A DNA stretch of 64,000 nucleotides from an uncultured Lachnospiraceae bacterium (GTDB lineage Bacteria; Bacillota; Clostridia; Lachnospirales; Lachnospiraceae). The translations under genes were made by a program, and so were the position numbers. Under the pieces are notes generated by a model, which saw only the letters and a list, made by a program, of their open reading frames with translations, did not search any database and was not told where the DNA came from. The stretch is taken from NCBI GenBank assembly GCA_946546945.1, contig CAMNOU010000003.1, forward strand, positions 62,001 to 126,000. Reading direction: 5' to 3'. Each line of letters opens with the position of its first letter. The stretch's first letter is position 1. Of this stretch, positions 8,407-17,434 are shown one piece after another.

Positions 8407-10491
8407 TCATCTTTTCAGTACAATCGTCGCATAGGGGGCCAAAACATTCTCAAACTTGTCTGTAAATGTATATTCACCCGGTCCGGTAATGTCCGCGCTG
8501 TGAGCAAAAATGAGTTCTCCTTTTACAGATTCCGCATCAAATGCAACCGGCCGGCTGTTAAAATTCTGAATGAAGATATACTCTCCATCCGCCCCGCTTC
8601 TGGCGGTCACCTCCACACCATCCGGAACAGCGGTCTCAAAAGGTCTTTCAATCCCCGCTTCCCGGGTGATTGCCGCATAGATATCATCATAGAACTTCTG
8701 CTCTGCGTCCGCACATACATAGTATGCGCGCCCCCGGCCGAAATCATTCACGGTCAGTGCCGGAGTCCCTTTATAAAAGTCTTCCCCGTATACAAAGAGC
8801 GGGCGGGCTGTTGAAACGTTCACAAGCTGGCACAGGTGCTCACAGGCATAAGCGCCCTGAAGTCCGGCATCTGCAAACACATCCGATCTGCTGCAGGCTT
8901 CCGCGGGAATCAGGCGGTTTGTTTCCCCGTCATACAGAGCATCGATTTCTGTACTTCTCAGTCCCATCACATCCATCAGTTCTCCCGGTGTCCCGCCGAG
9001 AACGGTAAGGTCATTCTCATCTACCACTCCGCTCCAGTATGTCAGAATAAAGGTGCCTCCGTTTTCAACAAAACGGCGGACTTTCTCTGCAAACCCTGCA
9101 CGGAACATATAGAGCATGGGAGCCGCCACAATCCTGTATTCGTCCAGAGACTGCGTCATATCGATGACATCAACATTCAGTCCCTGCTTTCGGAAAGCAT
9201 AATAGTTTTTTTCTACCGTTTCTTTGTAATACAGGTTTTTATTCCTGGGGCCGGCCGCATTCTCCAGAGCCCATCGGTTCTCCCAGTCATAGACAACAGC
9301 AACATCCGACTTCACAACAGAGCCCTGCAGTTCGCTCAGCCGCTCGAGATCCGAACCGACTTCACAGCACTCCAGATAGGTGCGCTCATCGTCTTTTCCG
9401 TAATGGTCGATCACTGCACCGTGGAATTTTTCAAAACCGCCGCGCCCTTTTCTGATCTGGAAATACAGCACACTCTCGGAGCCATGTGCAATCGCCTGCA
9501 AGGATGCAGCTTCCAGCATCCCGGGCCGTTTCAGCTTGCTGACAGACTGCCAGTTGGTCGCGCCGGGGCAGGACTCCATAAGCATGTAAGGAGCCTTTTT
9601 CAGCGTACGCATGATATCATGCTGCATCCCGTTGTCCATCGCGATCAGCCTGTCCGGTCCCTTGTGCCAGGTCGGATAAGTATCCCAGGATATGATATCC
9701 AGTTCTTTCGCCATCTCATGATAATTGATGATCGGATAATTGTACATCATATTCGTGGTGACCGGCTTCGTGCCTCCGGCATCCCGCAGCGCACGGATCT
9801 CATTCCTGCAGAAATCGATGGTCTGGCTGCTTACGAATCTGCGCCAGTCCAGATACAGGCCGTGGATGGAAGACTCTCCCAGTGAGGACGGGCTTTCAAT
9901 CTGGTCAAAGCTCTGATAATCATGGCTCCAGAAAGATGTATTCCACTTCCGGTTCACCTCATCAATGGTTTTATATTTCTTCTGAACCCAGTCCCGAAAC
10001 GCCTGCTGGCAAAGCGGACAATGGCACTCCTCTCCATACTCATTTGAGATATGCCACAGGATCACGCCCGGATGATGGTCAAACCGTTCTGCCAGCTTAC
10101 TGTTCAGCTGACGGACCTTCTCCCTGTAAACAGGCGAAGTATAGCAATGATTGTGACGCAGACCGAAGATATTTCTCCTGCGGTCCTCCGTAACCCTTAG
10201 CACTTCCGGGTATTTATCCGCCAGCCAGTGCGGTCTGGCACCTGACGGCGTAGCCAGGATAACAGAAATCCCATTTTGATAAAGGCGGTCAATAATCTCT
10301 TCCATCCAGTCAAAATCATAGACTCCCTCTTCCGGCTCCAGTTTTGACCATGCAAATATACCAAGTGAAACCACATTGATATGTGCCTTTTTCATAAGAC
10401 GGATATCCTCTTTTAAAATATCCGGATATTCCAGCCACTGATCGGGATTGTAGTCTCCCCCATATAATAGTTTTCCAAAATCTACACGCAT
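8407..10491 (-). CDS. Beta-galactosidase, glycoside hydrolase family 42
   Basis: 694 residues, the GH42 length. The TIM barrel (1-390) starts KLLYGGDYNPDQW and contains the acid/base Glu151 in HISNEYG and the nucleophile Glu306 in LMESCPGATNW. Cys116, Cys156, Cys158 and Cys161 (CHCPLCQ) match the zinc site of thermophilic and bifidobacterial GH42 enzymes. A trimerisation (Rossmann-like) domain (about 395-610) and a C-terminal beta domain follow. There is no signal peptide, so it should cleave imported beta-galactosides in the cytoplasm. It has its own promoter (10521-10548) and lies in the same direction as the sugar ABC transporter and galKTE, giving a local route from galactoside to UDP-glucose. 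Confidence 0.95.
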   Translation of the reverse strand: MRVDFGKLLYGGDYNPDQWLEYPDILKEDIRLMKKAHINVVSLGIFAWSKLEPEEGVYDFDWMEEIIDRLYQNGISVILATPSGARPHWLADKYPEVLRVTEDRRRNIFGLRHNHCYTSPVYREKVRQLNSKLAERFDHHPGVILWHISNEYGEECHCPLCQQAFRDWVQKKYKTIDEVNRKWNTSFWSHDYQSFDQIESPSSLGESSIHGLYLDWRRFVSSQTIDFCRNEIRALRDAGGTKPVTTNMMYNYPIINYHEMAKELDIISWDTYPTWHKGPDRLIAMDNGMQHDIMRTLKKAPYMLMESCPGATNWQSVSKLKRPGMLEAASLQAIAHGSESVLYFQIRKGRGGFEKFHGAVIDHYGKDDERTYLECCEVGSDLERLSELQGSVVKSDVAVVYDWENRWALENAAGPRNKNLYYKETVEKNYYAFRKQGLNVDVIDMTQSLDEYRIVAAPMLYMFRAGFAEKVRRFVENGGTFILTYWSGVVDENDLTVLGGTPGELMDVMGLRSTEIDALYDGETNRLIPAEACSRSDVFADAGLQGAYACEHLCQLVNVSTARPLFVYGEDFYKGTPALTVNDFGRGRAYYVCADAEQKFYDDIYAAITREAGIERPFETAVPDGVEVTARSGADGEYIFIQNFNSRPVAFDAESVKGELIFAHSADITGPGEYTFTDKFENVLAPYATIVLKR

Positions 10492-10520
10492 ACTATTCCT
10501 TCCTTTTCTGTAATGTTTTT

Positions 10521-10548
10521 ATTTTACCATAACGGGACAGAGAATCAA
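10521..10548 (-). promoter_or_regulatory. Promoter of the GH42 gene
   Basis: Minus strand -35 TTGATT (10543-10548), 16-bp spacer, -10 TAAAAT (10521-10526), about 30 bases before the start codon. An AAGGAAGGA box lies between. Confidence 0.5.
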
Positions 10549-10622
10549 CCGGCATCTTTCCTTCATTCGAAAAAAATCAGGATTGTTCACAAAGTTTTTA
10601 AAAAGATAATGTGCGATTCCTG

Positions 10623-10651
10623 TTGTATACACCGGAAAGAAGTGCTAAGAT
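10623..10651 (+). promoter_or_regulatory. Possible promoter of the lipoprotein gene
   Basis: TTGTAT (10623-10628), 17 bp, TAAGAT (10646-10651), followed by the plus-strand lipoprotein gene at 10712. Both boxes are imperfect matches. It is divergent from the GH42 promoter, the two sharing a 220-base intergenic region. Confidence 0.4.
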
Positions 10652-10711
10652 AAAAAACTGAAAAAATTCAAATTCGGATATCATTCATCAATCATATACG
10701 GAGGATTATCA

Positions 10712-11452
10712 ATGAGAAAGTCAAAGATTATGCTGATGACTACACTGGCAGCCAGTCTGGCGGCCAGTCTGACATTTTTCACCGGCTGTCAGTCAGAAAC
10801 CACTGCCCGGACCGGTTCCGGCCAGCTCAGCGCACACAGTGAATCACAGACGAGTGCGGATACAGAGGGCGAACTGTCCCCCACCGTTACCCTGGACAAT
10901 ATATACTGGGCCGGAAGCAACGTCCGCGTGCGCATGCTGTTTGATAAAGACGGCAATTGCCGATACGGATATGTCGGAAAATACGATCTGGAAACGACAC
11001 CGGACGGCACCCCCATCCTGACACAGATCTTCTATGCCAACACTGACAGCGGACAGCTCGCCAGTTCCACTTTTGCCCTGCGGGACAATGGGGACGGCAC
11101 CTATTCCAAGACCGTTTATATCGAAGGAGAACAGCCGGATTTTGAGGATGAACAGTTTACTACAGAGCTCGCATTGGACGAAGGGACAGACGGACTCCTG
11201 TCCGGTTCTGTTTTTGATGGTGTCTATGTAACCTCCGACGGACAATACTTTTCCTTCCACTCTGACGGTACCTTTGAGATGGACACGTGGATGACCTATG
11301 CCGCTGACGAAGACCATATAGAAATCATCGGATCTGAAGAATCCACGCTCTACACGTATGAAGCCGATCCCGACTACAGCAGGATCAGCCTGTATAAAGA
11401 AGGCAAACTCGTCATGGAGCTTGCAACAGAAGAAGCGATCGAAGGCAAATAA
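10712..11452 (+). CDS. Secreted lipoprotein of unknown function
   Basis: 246 residues. The N-terminus MRKSKIMLMTTLAAS begins a lipoprotein signal peptide ending in the lipobox FFTGC, so Cys26 should be lipidated and the protein anchored outside the membrane. A Ser/Thr-rich linker (about 27-55) leads to a beta-rich acidic domain with Gly-Asp turns (NGDGTYSKTVYIEG, SDGQYFSFHSDGTFEMD). I do not recognise the family. It is the only plus-strand gene among the galactoside genes, convergent with the ABC permease and sharing a hairpin terminator (11453-11487) with it. GGAGG lies seven bases before the ATG. A role in sugar capture or envelope sensing is only a guess from position. Confidence 0.8.
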   Translation: MRKSKIMLMTTLAASLAASLTFFTGCQSETTARTGSGQLSAHSESQTSADTEGELSPTVTLDNIYWAGSNVRVRMLFDKDGNCRYGYVGKYDLETTPDGTPILTQIFYANTDSGQLASSTFALRDNGDGTYSKTVYIEGEQPDFEDEQFTTELALDEGTDGLLSGSVFDGVYVTSDGQYFSFHSDGTFEMDTWMTYAADEDHIEIIGSEESTLYTYEADPDYSRISLYKEGKLVMELATEEAIEGK

Positions 11453-11487
11453 AACGACAGAGGAAATATCCTCTGCCGTTTTTTTTT
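11453..11487 (+). terminator. Intrinsic terminator of the lipoprotein gene
   Basis: Stem AACG-CAGAGGA / TCCTCTG-CGTT with one A/C mismatch, loop AATA, then a run of nine T. Begins right at the stop codon. The stem may also halt minus-strand transcripts arriving from the permease gene, whose stop is at 11501, but no T run is present in that direction. Confidence 0.9.
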
Positions 11488-11500
11488 GCAAATCGATATT

Positions 11501-12331
11501 TTATTTGACCGCACCAGTGATACCTTCCGCAAACTGCTTCTGCAGTACAAAGAAGATAACCATGGTCGGAATGGAGCAGAACAATACGCCCATCATGATC
11601 ATACCATAATCGATAACATAACCGCCAGTCATGTTTGCAATCAGCATGGTCATATTCAGTGTCTTACCATTCGTCATACAAACCTTCGGCCACAGATACG
11701 CATTCCACGCATTCATGAATGTAATAACCGCTGCTGCCGCATAGGTAGATCTCATGGTCGGGAAGAACATCCGGAAAAAGATGCTGATCTCATTCAGACC
11801 ATCGATGCGGGCTGCCTCAATAATGTCGACCGGGAAGGCCCGGGCATTCTGCCGGAACATCATAATCATAAACGGCGTCGATATCATCGGCAGGAAGAAA
11901 CCAGGAATCGTGTTCAGAAGATGAGCCTTGGAGAACATCTTGAACAGCGGGATCATGGTCGCAACCTGCGGAATCATCATTGCCAGAAGAAGGATCGAGA
12001 ATAACAGGTCTTTGTACTTGTCGTGATATACCTCAAATCCATATCCTGCCAGCGAGCAGATGAACAGACACAGCAGTGTCACGCTGATGGCATAGAAGAA
12101 AGAGTTTGCCATTGCTTTTCCGAGCGGCTGCGCAGCTACAAGATTTCTGAAGTTCTGTGCTGCATAAGCACCGGGGATCAGACGTCCTCTGGATACATCT
12201 GCCATTGTGTTCGTAGCTGCTGAAATCATCCAGTAGAAAGGGAACACGCTGAATACAGAAAAGATAATCAGGAAAATATAGGTCGGAATCAGCCTGCGCT
12301 GAATCATGGATTTATTTCTCTTCTTAGTCAC
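11501..12331 (-). CDS. Carbohydrate ABC transporter permease (MalG-like, CUT1)
   Basis: 276 residues from the GTG at 12331, which is preceded by an AGGTGA box; an in-frame GTG also exists at 12340. Six hydrophobic helices are visible (for example PTYIFLIIFSVFSVFPFYWM at the start). The cytoplasmic EAA loop reads EAARIDGLNEISIFFRMFFP (about residue 180), which couples to the ATPase. C-terminal end as in MalG-type subunits. It overlaps the upstream permease gene by 8 bases. No MsmX/UgpC-type ATPase is encoded here; CUT1 systems of Firmicutes often share one encoded elsewhere. Confidence 0.92.
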   Translation of the reverse strand: MTKKRNKSMIQRRLIPTYIFLIIFSVFSVFPFYWMISAATNTMADVSRGRLIPGAYAAQNFRNLVAAQPLGKAMANSFFYAISVTLLCLFICSLAGYGFEVYHDKYKDLLFSILLLAMMIPQVATMIPLFKMFSKAHLLNTIPGFFLPMISTPFMIMMFRQNARAFPVDIIEAARIDGLNEISIFFRMFFPTMRSTYAAAAVITFMNAWNAYLWPKVCMTNGKTLNMTMLIANMTGGYVIDYGMIMMGVLFCSIPTMVIFFVLQKQFAEGITGAVK

Positions 12332-13217
12332 GTGTATCACCTACTTTCATATTGATAAATGCCAGGATTGCCACGATAATGAAAATCAGGAAAGCCATCG
12401 CGCACGCATAACCAAAGTTCGGTGAACGAAGGAAACATGTATTATATACGTAGTGTGACATTGTGATGGTGGCGTTTGCGGGTCCGCCATTTGTCAGGTT
12501 GACAGACTCATCGAACAGCTGCAGGGTACCGTTGATTGACATGATGAATGTCATAATGATTGTCGGTCTCAGCAGCGGAACTGTGATGCTCCAGAATGTC
12601 TTCCATCCGTTCGCGCCGTCAATCTGTGCCGCTTCATATACGGAATACTCAATATTCTGCAGACCGGCCAGATAGAATACCATGTTGTAACCGGTCCATC
12701 TCCAGATCAGCGCAAAGATGATAACAAACTTTGCCGTAGCTGCATTGCCCAGCCAGTTATAGCCGGTGTTCATCAGATGCAGTGCCTGGAAAACATGATT
12801 AACAAAACCGTCCTGTGCGAACAGGAAACGGAAGATCAACGCATAAGATACGAGGGATGTCGCACACGGAAGGAATACACACGTACGGAAAAGTCCCTTG
12901 AAGCGTAAGTCCTTGTTATTCAGAAGCTGTGCCAGAAGGATTGCCAGCACCAGCATGATCGGCACCTGAATCGCAAGGTAAATAAATGTATTTCCGATCG
13001 AACGAAGAAAAACTCTGTCCTGGAACATACGCGCATAATTAACAAATCCTGCAAATGTCATATTTGCGCCCTGTCCGGTCTGTAAAGACATGAGAAATGC
13101 TTTTATCATCGGAAAGAAGCTCATGACCGCAATCATCGCAGATGCCGGGATCAGAAATACCCATCCGGCAAAATTCTGCTTCTGCAGCAAAGACATGCCC
13201 TTTTTCTTTGAATCCAC
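12324..13217 (-). CDS. Carbohydrate ABC transporter permease (MalF-like, CUT1)
   Basis: 297 residues from the GTG at 13217, with a GGGGGG-type box six bases before; the frame is open to 13268 but that extension covers the intergenic hairpin. Helices start with FAGWVFLIPASAMIAVMSFF. EAA motif: YEAAQIDGANGWKTFWSITV (about residue 200). Partner of the MalG-like subunit, forming the membrane channel for an oligosaccharide. Given GH42 and galKTE next door, the substrate is probably a galactoside, but this is inferred from context only. Confidence 0.92.
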   Translation of the reverse strand: MDSKKKGMSLLQKQNFAGWVFLIPASAMIAVMSFFPMIKAFLMSLQTGQGANMTFAGFVNYARMFQDRVFLRSIGNTFIYLAIQVPIMLVLAILLAQLLNNKDLRFKGLFRTCVFLPCATSLVSYALIFRFLFAQDGFVNHVFQALHLMNTGYNWLGNAATAKFVIIFALIWRWTGYNMVFYLAGLQNIEYSVYEAAQIDGANGWKTFWSITVPLLRPTIIMTFIMSINGTLQLFDESVNLTNGGPANATITMSHYVYNTCFLRSPNFGYACAMAFLIFIIVAILAFINMKVGDTRD

Positions 13218-13239
13218 CTCAAACCCCCCTTTTATAAAA

Positions 13240-13266
13240 TGTGGGGACTGCACGCAGTCCCCGCAC
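13240..13266 (-). terminator. Intercistronic hairpin between binding protein and permease genes
   Basis: GGGGACTGC and GCAGTCCCC (13243-13251 and 13254-13262) form a 9-bp GC-rich stem with almost no loop, about 20 bases after the binding protein stop. There is no T run on the minus strand. Such hairpins commonly protect the upstream message or reduce read-through, so that more binding protein than permease is made. Confidence 0.65.
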
Positions 13267-13285
13267 AAAGTACTTTGTTTACAGA

Positions 13286-14674
13286 TTAGTTGCCAAGAAC
13301 TGCTGCTGCGTCAGCATCAGTGGAATCCTGTGCAAGCTGTAACTCAGCATTGATATCCTGTCCAGCCATGATATTCTGGATAGCGGTACCAACATAACCA
13401 CGCGCATCGTAGTACATCGGGCTTGTGTTGTTGGAAGGAACATTTGCGCTCATCTCAACGATCTTAGCGAAGATCGGCTGATCATTCCAGAATGCCTGCG
13501 GCTCCTGATATACAGGGTCATCTGCCATCGGCTTGTAAGTAGCGATTGCGGATGTTGTCGGAAGAATGTTCTCATACAGCTTTGTGCTGCCAGCGAATGT
13601 ATTCTTCAGGAAGTCAACTGCAAGGTCAACGTTCTGGCAGTTGCATGTAATATACCAGGAAGAACCACCGTTGTTGGAGTAGTTGGTAGCACCCGGTGTC
13701 TTAACCAGTGACGGCATATTGGTGATATCCCAAAGGCCTTCAAAATCCTTAACTGCCATGATCGTAGCTGCGATCCAGCATCCGTTTACTGTACCTGCAA
13801 CCTGGCTGGTTGTGATGGAGGAAATGTACTCATCCCAGGAGTTAACCTCGAAGTAGATACCTTCCTTAACCATTGTCTGGTAGATGTCGATACACTCTAA
13901 CAGAGCTTCGTTTCCAACGATGTTCGCGGAGCCATCCTCATTAAAGAGAGAAGCGCCTGCGGACTGAAGCATCATAAGGATCGTATCCGGAGAATCTGCC
14001 TGACCGGAGAGCATGTACATACCGGTTTTTTCTTTGACGTCCTTACCGATCTCGATGAATCTGTTCCAGTCGATATCTGTAAGATCAGCAATCGTATATC
14101 CTGCCTGCTCGAGGATATCTGTTCTCCATGCACCGATAACGCAGCCGTTATCGAACGGAACACCATAGTTCTTGCCGTCTACTGTAGAATAAGCAAGCTT
14201 GCCTTCCGGGAACTGTGAAAAATCAATTCCGGAATCTGTCAGATCAGTAAATGCTTCCGGATAAGCAGTTACATATTTCTGATAGGAGTTGTCCTGCATC
14301 AGAACGATATCCGGCAGTGTAGAGAAGTCGCCTGATGTTGCAGCTGTGATCAGATTTGTCTCGCAGTCATCGGAAAGAGTCTCGATAACTTGCAGACCGA
14401 AATCAGGATTCACTTCTTCTTTGTAGATCTTTCCTGCTTCCATGATGGACGGAATGTTGAATGCGGGATCCCATGTCCATACTGTCAGAGTCTCTGTACC
14501 GGCAATTGATTTGTCGCTGTCAGCTGTAGCTGCTCCGCCTGCTGACTCAGCTGCTGCGGAACCGTCACCTGCTGCCGCTCCGCCGTCTGCGCCCTTGCTG
14601 CCGCAGCCTGCCATTGCGCCCATAGATGCAACCATGGCACCTACGAGCATGATTGAAATTACTTTTTTCTTCAT
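13286..14674 (-). CDS. Extracellular sugar-binding lipoprotein of the CUT1 transporter
   Basis: 462 residues. The signal peptide ends in the lipobox MAGC with lipidated Cys24, followed by a Gly/Ala/Ser-rich spacer (25-55). The rest is a family 1 solute-binding protein (TLTVWTWDPAFN at the start of lobe 1; SSWYITCNCQNVDLAVDFLK near the hinge). It captures the sugar outside the cell and docks with the two permeases encoded directly downstream. AGGAGGAG lies before the ATG. The promoter region (14767-14863) has a good -10 box, a poor -35 and three TTGCA-core repeats, suggesting control by an AraC-type activator such as the one encoded at 14918-15859. Confidence 0.93.
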   Translation of the reverse strand: MKKKVISIMLVGAMVASMGAMAGCGSKGADGGAAAGDGSAAAESAGGAATADSDKSIAGTETLTVWTWDPAFNIPSIMEAGKIYKEEVNPDFGLQVIETLSDDCETNLITAATSGDFSTLPDIVLMQDNSYQKYVTAYPEAFTDLTDSGIDFSQFPEGKLAYSTVDGKNYGVPFDNGCVIGAWRTDILEQAGYTIADLTDIDWNRFIEIGKDVKEKTGMYMLSGQADSPDTILMMLQSAGASLFNEDGSANIVGNEALLECIDIYQTMVKEGIYFEVNSWDEYISSITTSQVAGTVNGCWIAATIMAVKDFEGLWDITNMPSLVKTPGATNYSNNGGSSWYITCNCQNVDLAVDFLKNTFAGSTKLYENILPTTSAIATYKPMADDPVYQEPQAFWNDQPIFAKIVEMSANVPSNNTSPMYYDARGYVGTAIQNIMAGQDINAELQLAQDSTDADAAAVLGN

Positions 14675-14766
14675 GTGTTCTCCTCCTCATGAATCATAAT
14701 GTCCTGCGAACGCATTTTGTTGATTATTACCAAGTTTTTGTTATGTAGTCACGTTCACATGTGCAT

Positions 14767-14863
14767 ATTATACCAAAGCGCCCTTCTCTATAGTATGCAA
14801 TTTCGCTTATGATATTTGCAAATATGACTATTTATAGTGTTTTTGACCAACAACTTTGCAAAT
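14767..14863 (-). promoter_or_regulatory. Promoter and candidate AraC operator of the sugar ABC operon
   Basis: A perfect -10 TATAAT lies at 14767-14772 (minus strand) without a good -35. Three similar elements lie upstream: ATTTGCAAAG (14854-14863), ATTTGCAAAT (14814-14823) and AATTGCATAC (14793-14802). The last two are 21 bp apart, two helical turns, the usual spacing of AraC half-sites, and the closest covers the -35 position. The first is 40 bp further up. This fits an activator-dependent promoter. Site assignment is by eye. Confidence 0.5.
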
Positions 14864-14879
14864 ATTATGTTTATTTGCC

Positions 14880-14915
14880 AAAAATGACGGCAGGATCCTC
14901 TGATCCCGCCGTCAA
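14880..14915 (-). terminator. Terminator after the AraC gene
   Basis: TGACGGC-GGATC / GATCC-GCCGTCA (14885-14897 with 14902-14914), one A/C mismatch, loop CTCT, followed on the minus strand by TTTTTGG. It starts three bases after the AraC stop and closes the gal transcript. Confidence 0.85.
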
Positions 14916-14917
14916 AT

Positions 14918-15859
14918 CTACCATCCTTTTTCAATTAGAATATTACAATCTGTAAGTCTGCTTTCATAGTTGTCCGGCTGTTTCTTCCACTGATAAGGGG
15001 ACAATCCCGTAACACGCTTGAAATTTCTGTTGAATGTAGAGGTCGTGGTAAACCCGACCCGCAAAGCTACCTCTTCCATGGAACTTCCTGTTTTTCTGAT
15101 CAGTTCACAGGCTTTTTTAATCCGCACCTGATTCAGATACTCCACCGGCGTCATCGAGATATTTTCTTCAAAAAGCCGCCGGAAATGGGACTCACTCATA
15201 TGGCAGGAGTCGGCAACAGCAGAGATTTTCATGGGCTGCGCATAATTGATACGAATATAATCCAGTGCCGGACGAATCTGGTCAAAGCCGTTTTTGTGCC
15301 TGAGACCTCCATCCGGCATCGTCCTGGGATCCGCATGCAGACGCGCCACATTGATCAGCAGCGTCAGAATCAGTCCGCGCACACAGTCCCGGTACAGCAT
15401 ATCCGGTTTATTGCGCATTTCCTCCATAATGGAATGAATGATGCCGGACAGCTCCGGTGTATCCTTCTCATACCCAATGTATGCGCTTTTATGAATCTTC
15501 TCCAGCAGTTTCTGCTGGAAGAGAATATCCTCCGGATACATCGTCTGAAGCACTTTCTCTGTATCGACGAAAAGATACTCCCAGAAACATTCCCCTTCCT
15601 CAGAACTTACCGTCGTATGAGGATAGTTTGGCGGAATCACAGTAATCATACCGGTTCTGTACGGTATTTTCTCCTGCTCCATCTGCATCGTCCCTGTTCC
15701 GCTGCGGCATACCCCGATTTCCAGCAGATTGTGAAAATGCATCAGTTTATCTCTGGAACCGTACTTGCGCTTCCAGCTGTCGCCCTGCAATGCAATCAAA
15801 AATTCATTTTGCGGAATGTCATAGTATCTGAGTTCAACTTTTCCCTTATTTTTTTTCAT
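14918..15859 (-). CDS. AraC family transcriptional regulator
   Basis: 313 residues. The N-terminal half is a cupin-type sensing domain (HFHNLLEIGVCRSG, TVIPPNYPHTTV). The C-terminal 100 residues carry two helix-turn-helix units: MKISAVADSCHMSESHFRRL and the signature SMEEVALRVGFTTTSTFNRN followed by FKRVTGLSPYQW. The ATG overlaps the stop of the preceding small membrane protein gene (ATGA), which in turn overlaps galE, so the regulator is translated with the gal operon. A natural target is the sugar ABC promoter 250 bases downstream, which has paired TTGCA-core sites. The ligand is unknown; galactose or a galactoside is the contextual guess. Confidence 0.92.
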   Translation of the reverse strand: MKKNKGKVELRYYDIPQNEFLIALQGDSWKRKYGSRDKLMHFHNLLEIGVCRSGTGTMQMEQEKIPYRTGMITVIPPNYPHTTVSSEEGECFWEYLFVDTEKVLQTMYPEDILFQQKLLEKIHKSAYIGYEKDTPELSGIIHSIMEEMRNKPDMLYRDCVRGLILTLLINVARLHADPRTMPDGGLRHKNGFDQIRPALDYIRINYAQPMKISAVADSCHMSESHFRRLFEENISMTPVEYLNQVRIKKACELIRKTGSSMEEVALRVGFTTTSTFNRNFKRVTGLSPYQWKKQPDNYESRLTDCNILIEKGW

Positions 15860-16365
15860 TGCAAAAAAACCTTCATTGGATAACGAATCTTGAGGAAACG
15901 GAGTGTTTCCTCCTCCAGATCCAGCAGTAGTTTTATTTTTTCCCTGTCCTTATATACAATCATGGTATAGTACGGAATATCATCCTCATAGGATGTATAA
16001 TCGTATTTTCTGATCTGTTCTGTTCCGCCATTCTTTTTGTATTTTGCAACAGCTTCATGATCAGGCGGTGCAACCACTTCGATGTTCTTATAATAAAGGA
16101 CCTGCTCCGTCTTTCTGCGTCTCTTCCCCCGGATCACATCGATGGAAAATTGCTCGTTCTCAAAGTTATACTCATATGCCTTATCACCCCAGATGGTGAA
16201 AAAATAATACAGCGCAGCCATCAAAAACGCAGGCATGAAGTACCCGTTCTGGAAAATAATGCCAAGGATAACAAAAATGATCGCAAAAATGACCATAAGC
16301 CGCGAAAGCAGTTTAAAATACTTTTTCTGTTTCCTTTTTACCTGCTGTGTCAGATTATAGTTCAT
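15856..16365 (-). CDS. Small membrane protein, DUF6106-like
   Basis: 169 residues from the ATG at 16365, which shares its A with the galE stop (TGATG). The stop overlaps the AraC start (ATGA). Two hydrophobic helices near the N-terminus (about 20-60, LMVIFAIIFVILGIIF and YFMPAFLMAALYYFF) are followed by a soluble domain that looks like the PH-like strand pattern of small membrane proteins (EYNFENEQFSIDVIRGKRRRK, YYTMIVYKDREKIKLLLDLE). The family name is from memory of similar Lachnospiraceae proteins and is not certain. Function unknown; translational coupling on both sides ties it to galactose metabolism or its control. Confidence 0.85.
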   Translation of the reverse strand: MNYNLTQQVKRKQKKYFKLLSRLMVIFAIIFVILGIIFQNGYFMPAFLMAALYYFFTIWGDKAYEYNFENEQFSIDVIRGKRRRKTEQVLYYKNIEVVAPPDHEAVAKYKKNGGTEQIRKYDYTSYEDDIPYYTMIVYKDREKIKLLLDLEEETLRFLKIRYPMKVFLQ

Positions 16366-17384
16366 CAATTTTCCCCGTATCCGTCCGGATTGCTGCTCTG
16401 CCATCTCCAGGAATCCGCACACATTTCCTCAATACCGTATTCGGCCTCCCAGCCAAGCTCCTCTTTTGCTTTTGCGGGATCGCAATAGCACATGGCAATA
16501 TCTCCGGGACGTCTGGGCTTGATCTGATATTTGATCGGATGCCCGCAGGCCTTCTCAAAGGCATGTACGACCTGAAGGACACTGTAACCATTGCCGGTAC
16601 CCAGATTATAAATCGAAACGCCTTCGTTTGCAGCAAGCTTTTCAATAGCCTTCACATGGCCGACAGCCAGATCTACCACATGGATATAGTCTCTGACTCC
16701 GGTTCCGTCGGGGGTATCGTAATCATCTCCGAACACTCCAAGGCAGTCCAGCTTTCCAATCGCGACCTGTGCGACATAAGGAAGCAGGTTGTTCGGTATT
16801 CCCTTGGGATCTTCTCCTATTTTACCGCTTTTATGAGCTCCGATCGGATTGAAGTAACGAAGCAGAACAACATTCCATTCCGGATCGGAAGTATGGATAT
16901 CGGTAAGGATCTGCTCCAGCATGCTCTTTGTCCATCCATAAGGATTCGTGCAGATTCCCTTCGGACAGTTTTCGGTAATCGGGATTTCAGCCGGATCACC
17001 ATATACTGTTGCGGACGAACTGAAAATAATATTCTTACATCCGAACTTTCTCATGGTATCTGTGAGCACCAGCGTCCCCCCGATATTATTCTGGTAATAT
17101 TCAATTGGCTTTGCGACGGACTCTCCGACTGCCTTCAGGCCTGCGAAATGAATCACGGCATCGATCCTGTTCTCCTCAAAGATCTTTGTCATGGCTTCAC
17201 AGTCACGAATATCCGCCTCATAAAATTTCAAACTCTTTCCGGTAATCTCCTGTACACGGTCTAATGCAATCCTGCTTGAATTATAAAGATTATCAACAAC
17301 AACGACCTCATAACCCGCATCCAGAAGTTCCACACACGTATGGCTGCCGATATAGCCGGCACCGCCTGTAACCAGTATTGTCAT
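16365..17384 (-). CDS. galE: UDP-glucose 4-epimerase
   Basis: 339 residues. NAD-binding [16 protein letters not shown] at the N-terminus, catalytic region SSSATVYG (Ser/Thr) with the YxxxK motif in [12 protein letters not shown]. It interconverts UDP-galactose and UDP-glucose in the Leloir pathway and also supplies UDP-Gal for surface glycans. The ATG at 17384 is preferred over an in-frame TTG at 17393 because AGGAGG sits ten bases before the ATG and abuts the TTG. It follows galT by 50 bases and is translationally coupled to the small membrane protein gene. Confidence 0.97.
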   Translation of the reverse strand: MTILVTGGAGYIGSHTCVELLDAGYEVVVVDNLYNSSRIALDRVQEITGKSLKFYEADIRDCEAMTKIFEENRIDAVIHFAGLKAVGESVAKPIEYYQNNIGGTLVLTDTMRKFGCKNIIFSSSATVYGDPAEIPITENCPKGICTNPYGWTKSMLEQILTDIHTSDPEWNVVLLRYFNPIGAHKSGKIGEDPKGIPNNLLPYVAQVAIGKLDCLGVFGDDYDTPDGTGVRDYIHVVDLAVGHVKAIEKLAANEGVSIYNLGTGNGYSVLQVVHAFEKACGHPIKYQIKPRRPGDIAMCYCDPAKAKEELGWEAEYGIEEMCADSWRWQSSNPDGYGEN

Positions 17385-17434
17385 ATTTATCAATCCTCCT
17401 GTTTCAAGTATCGTTCAAGTCCTGCTTAAGCATA

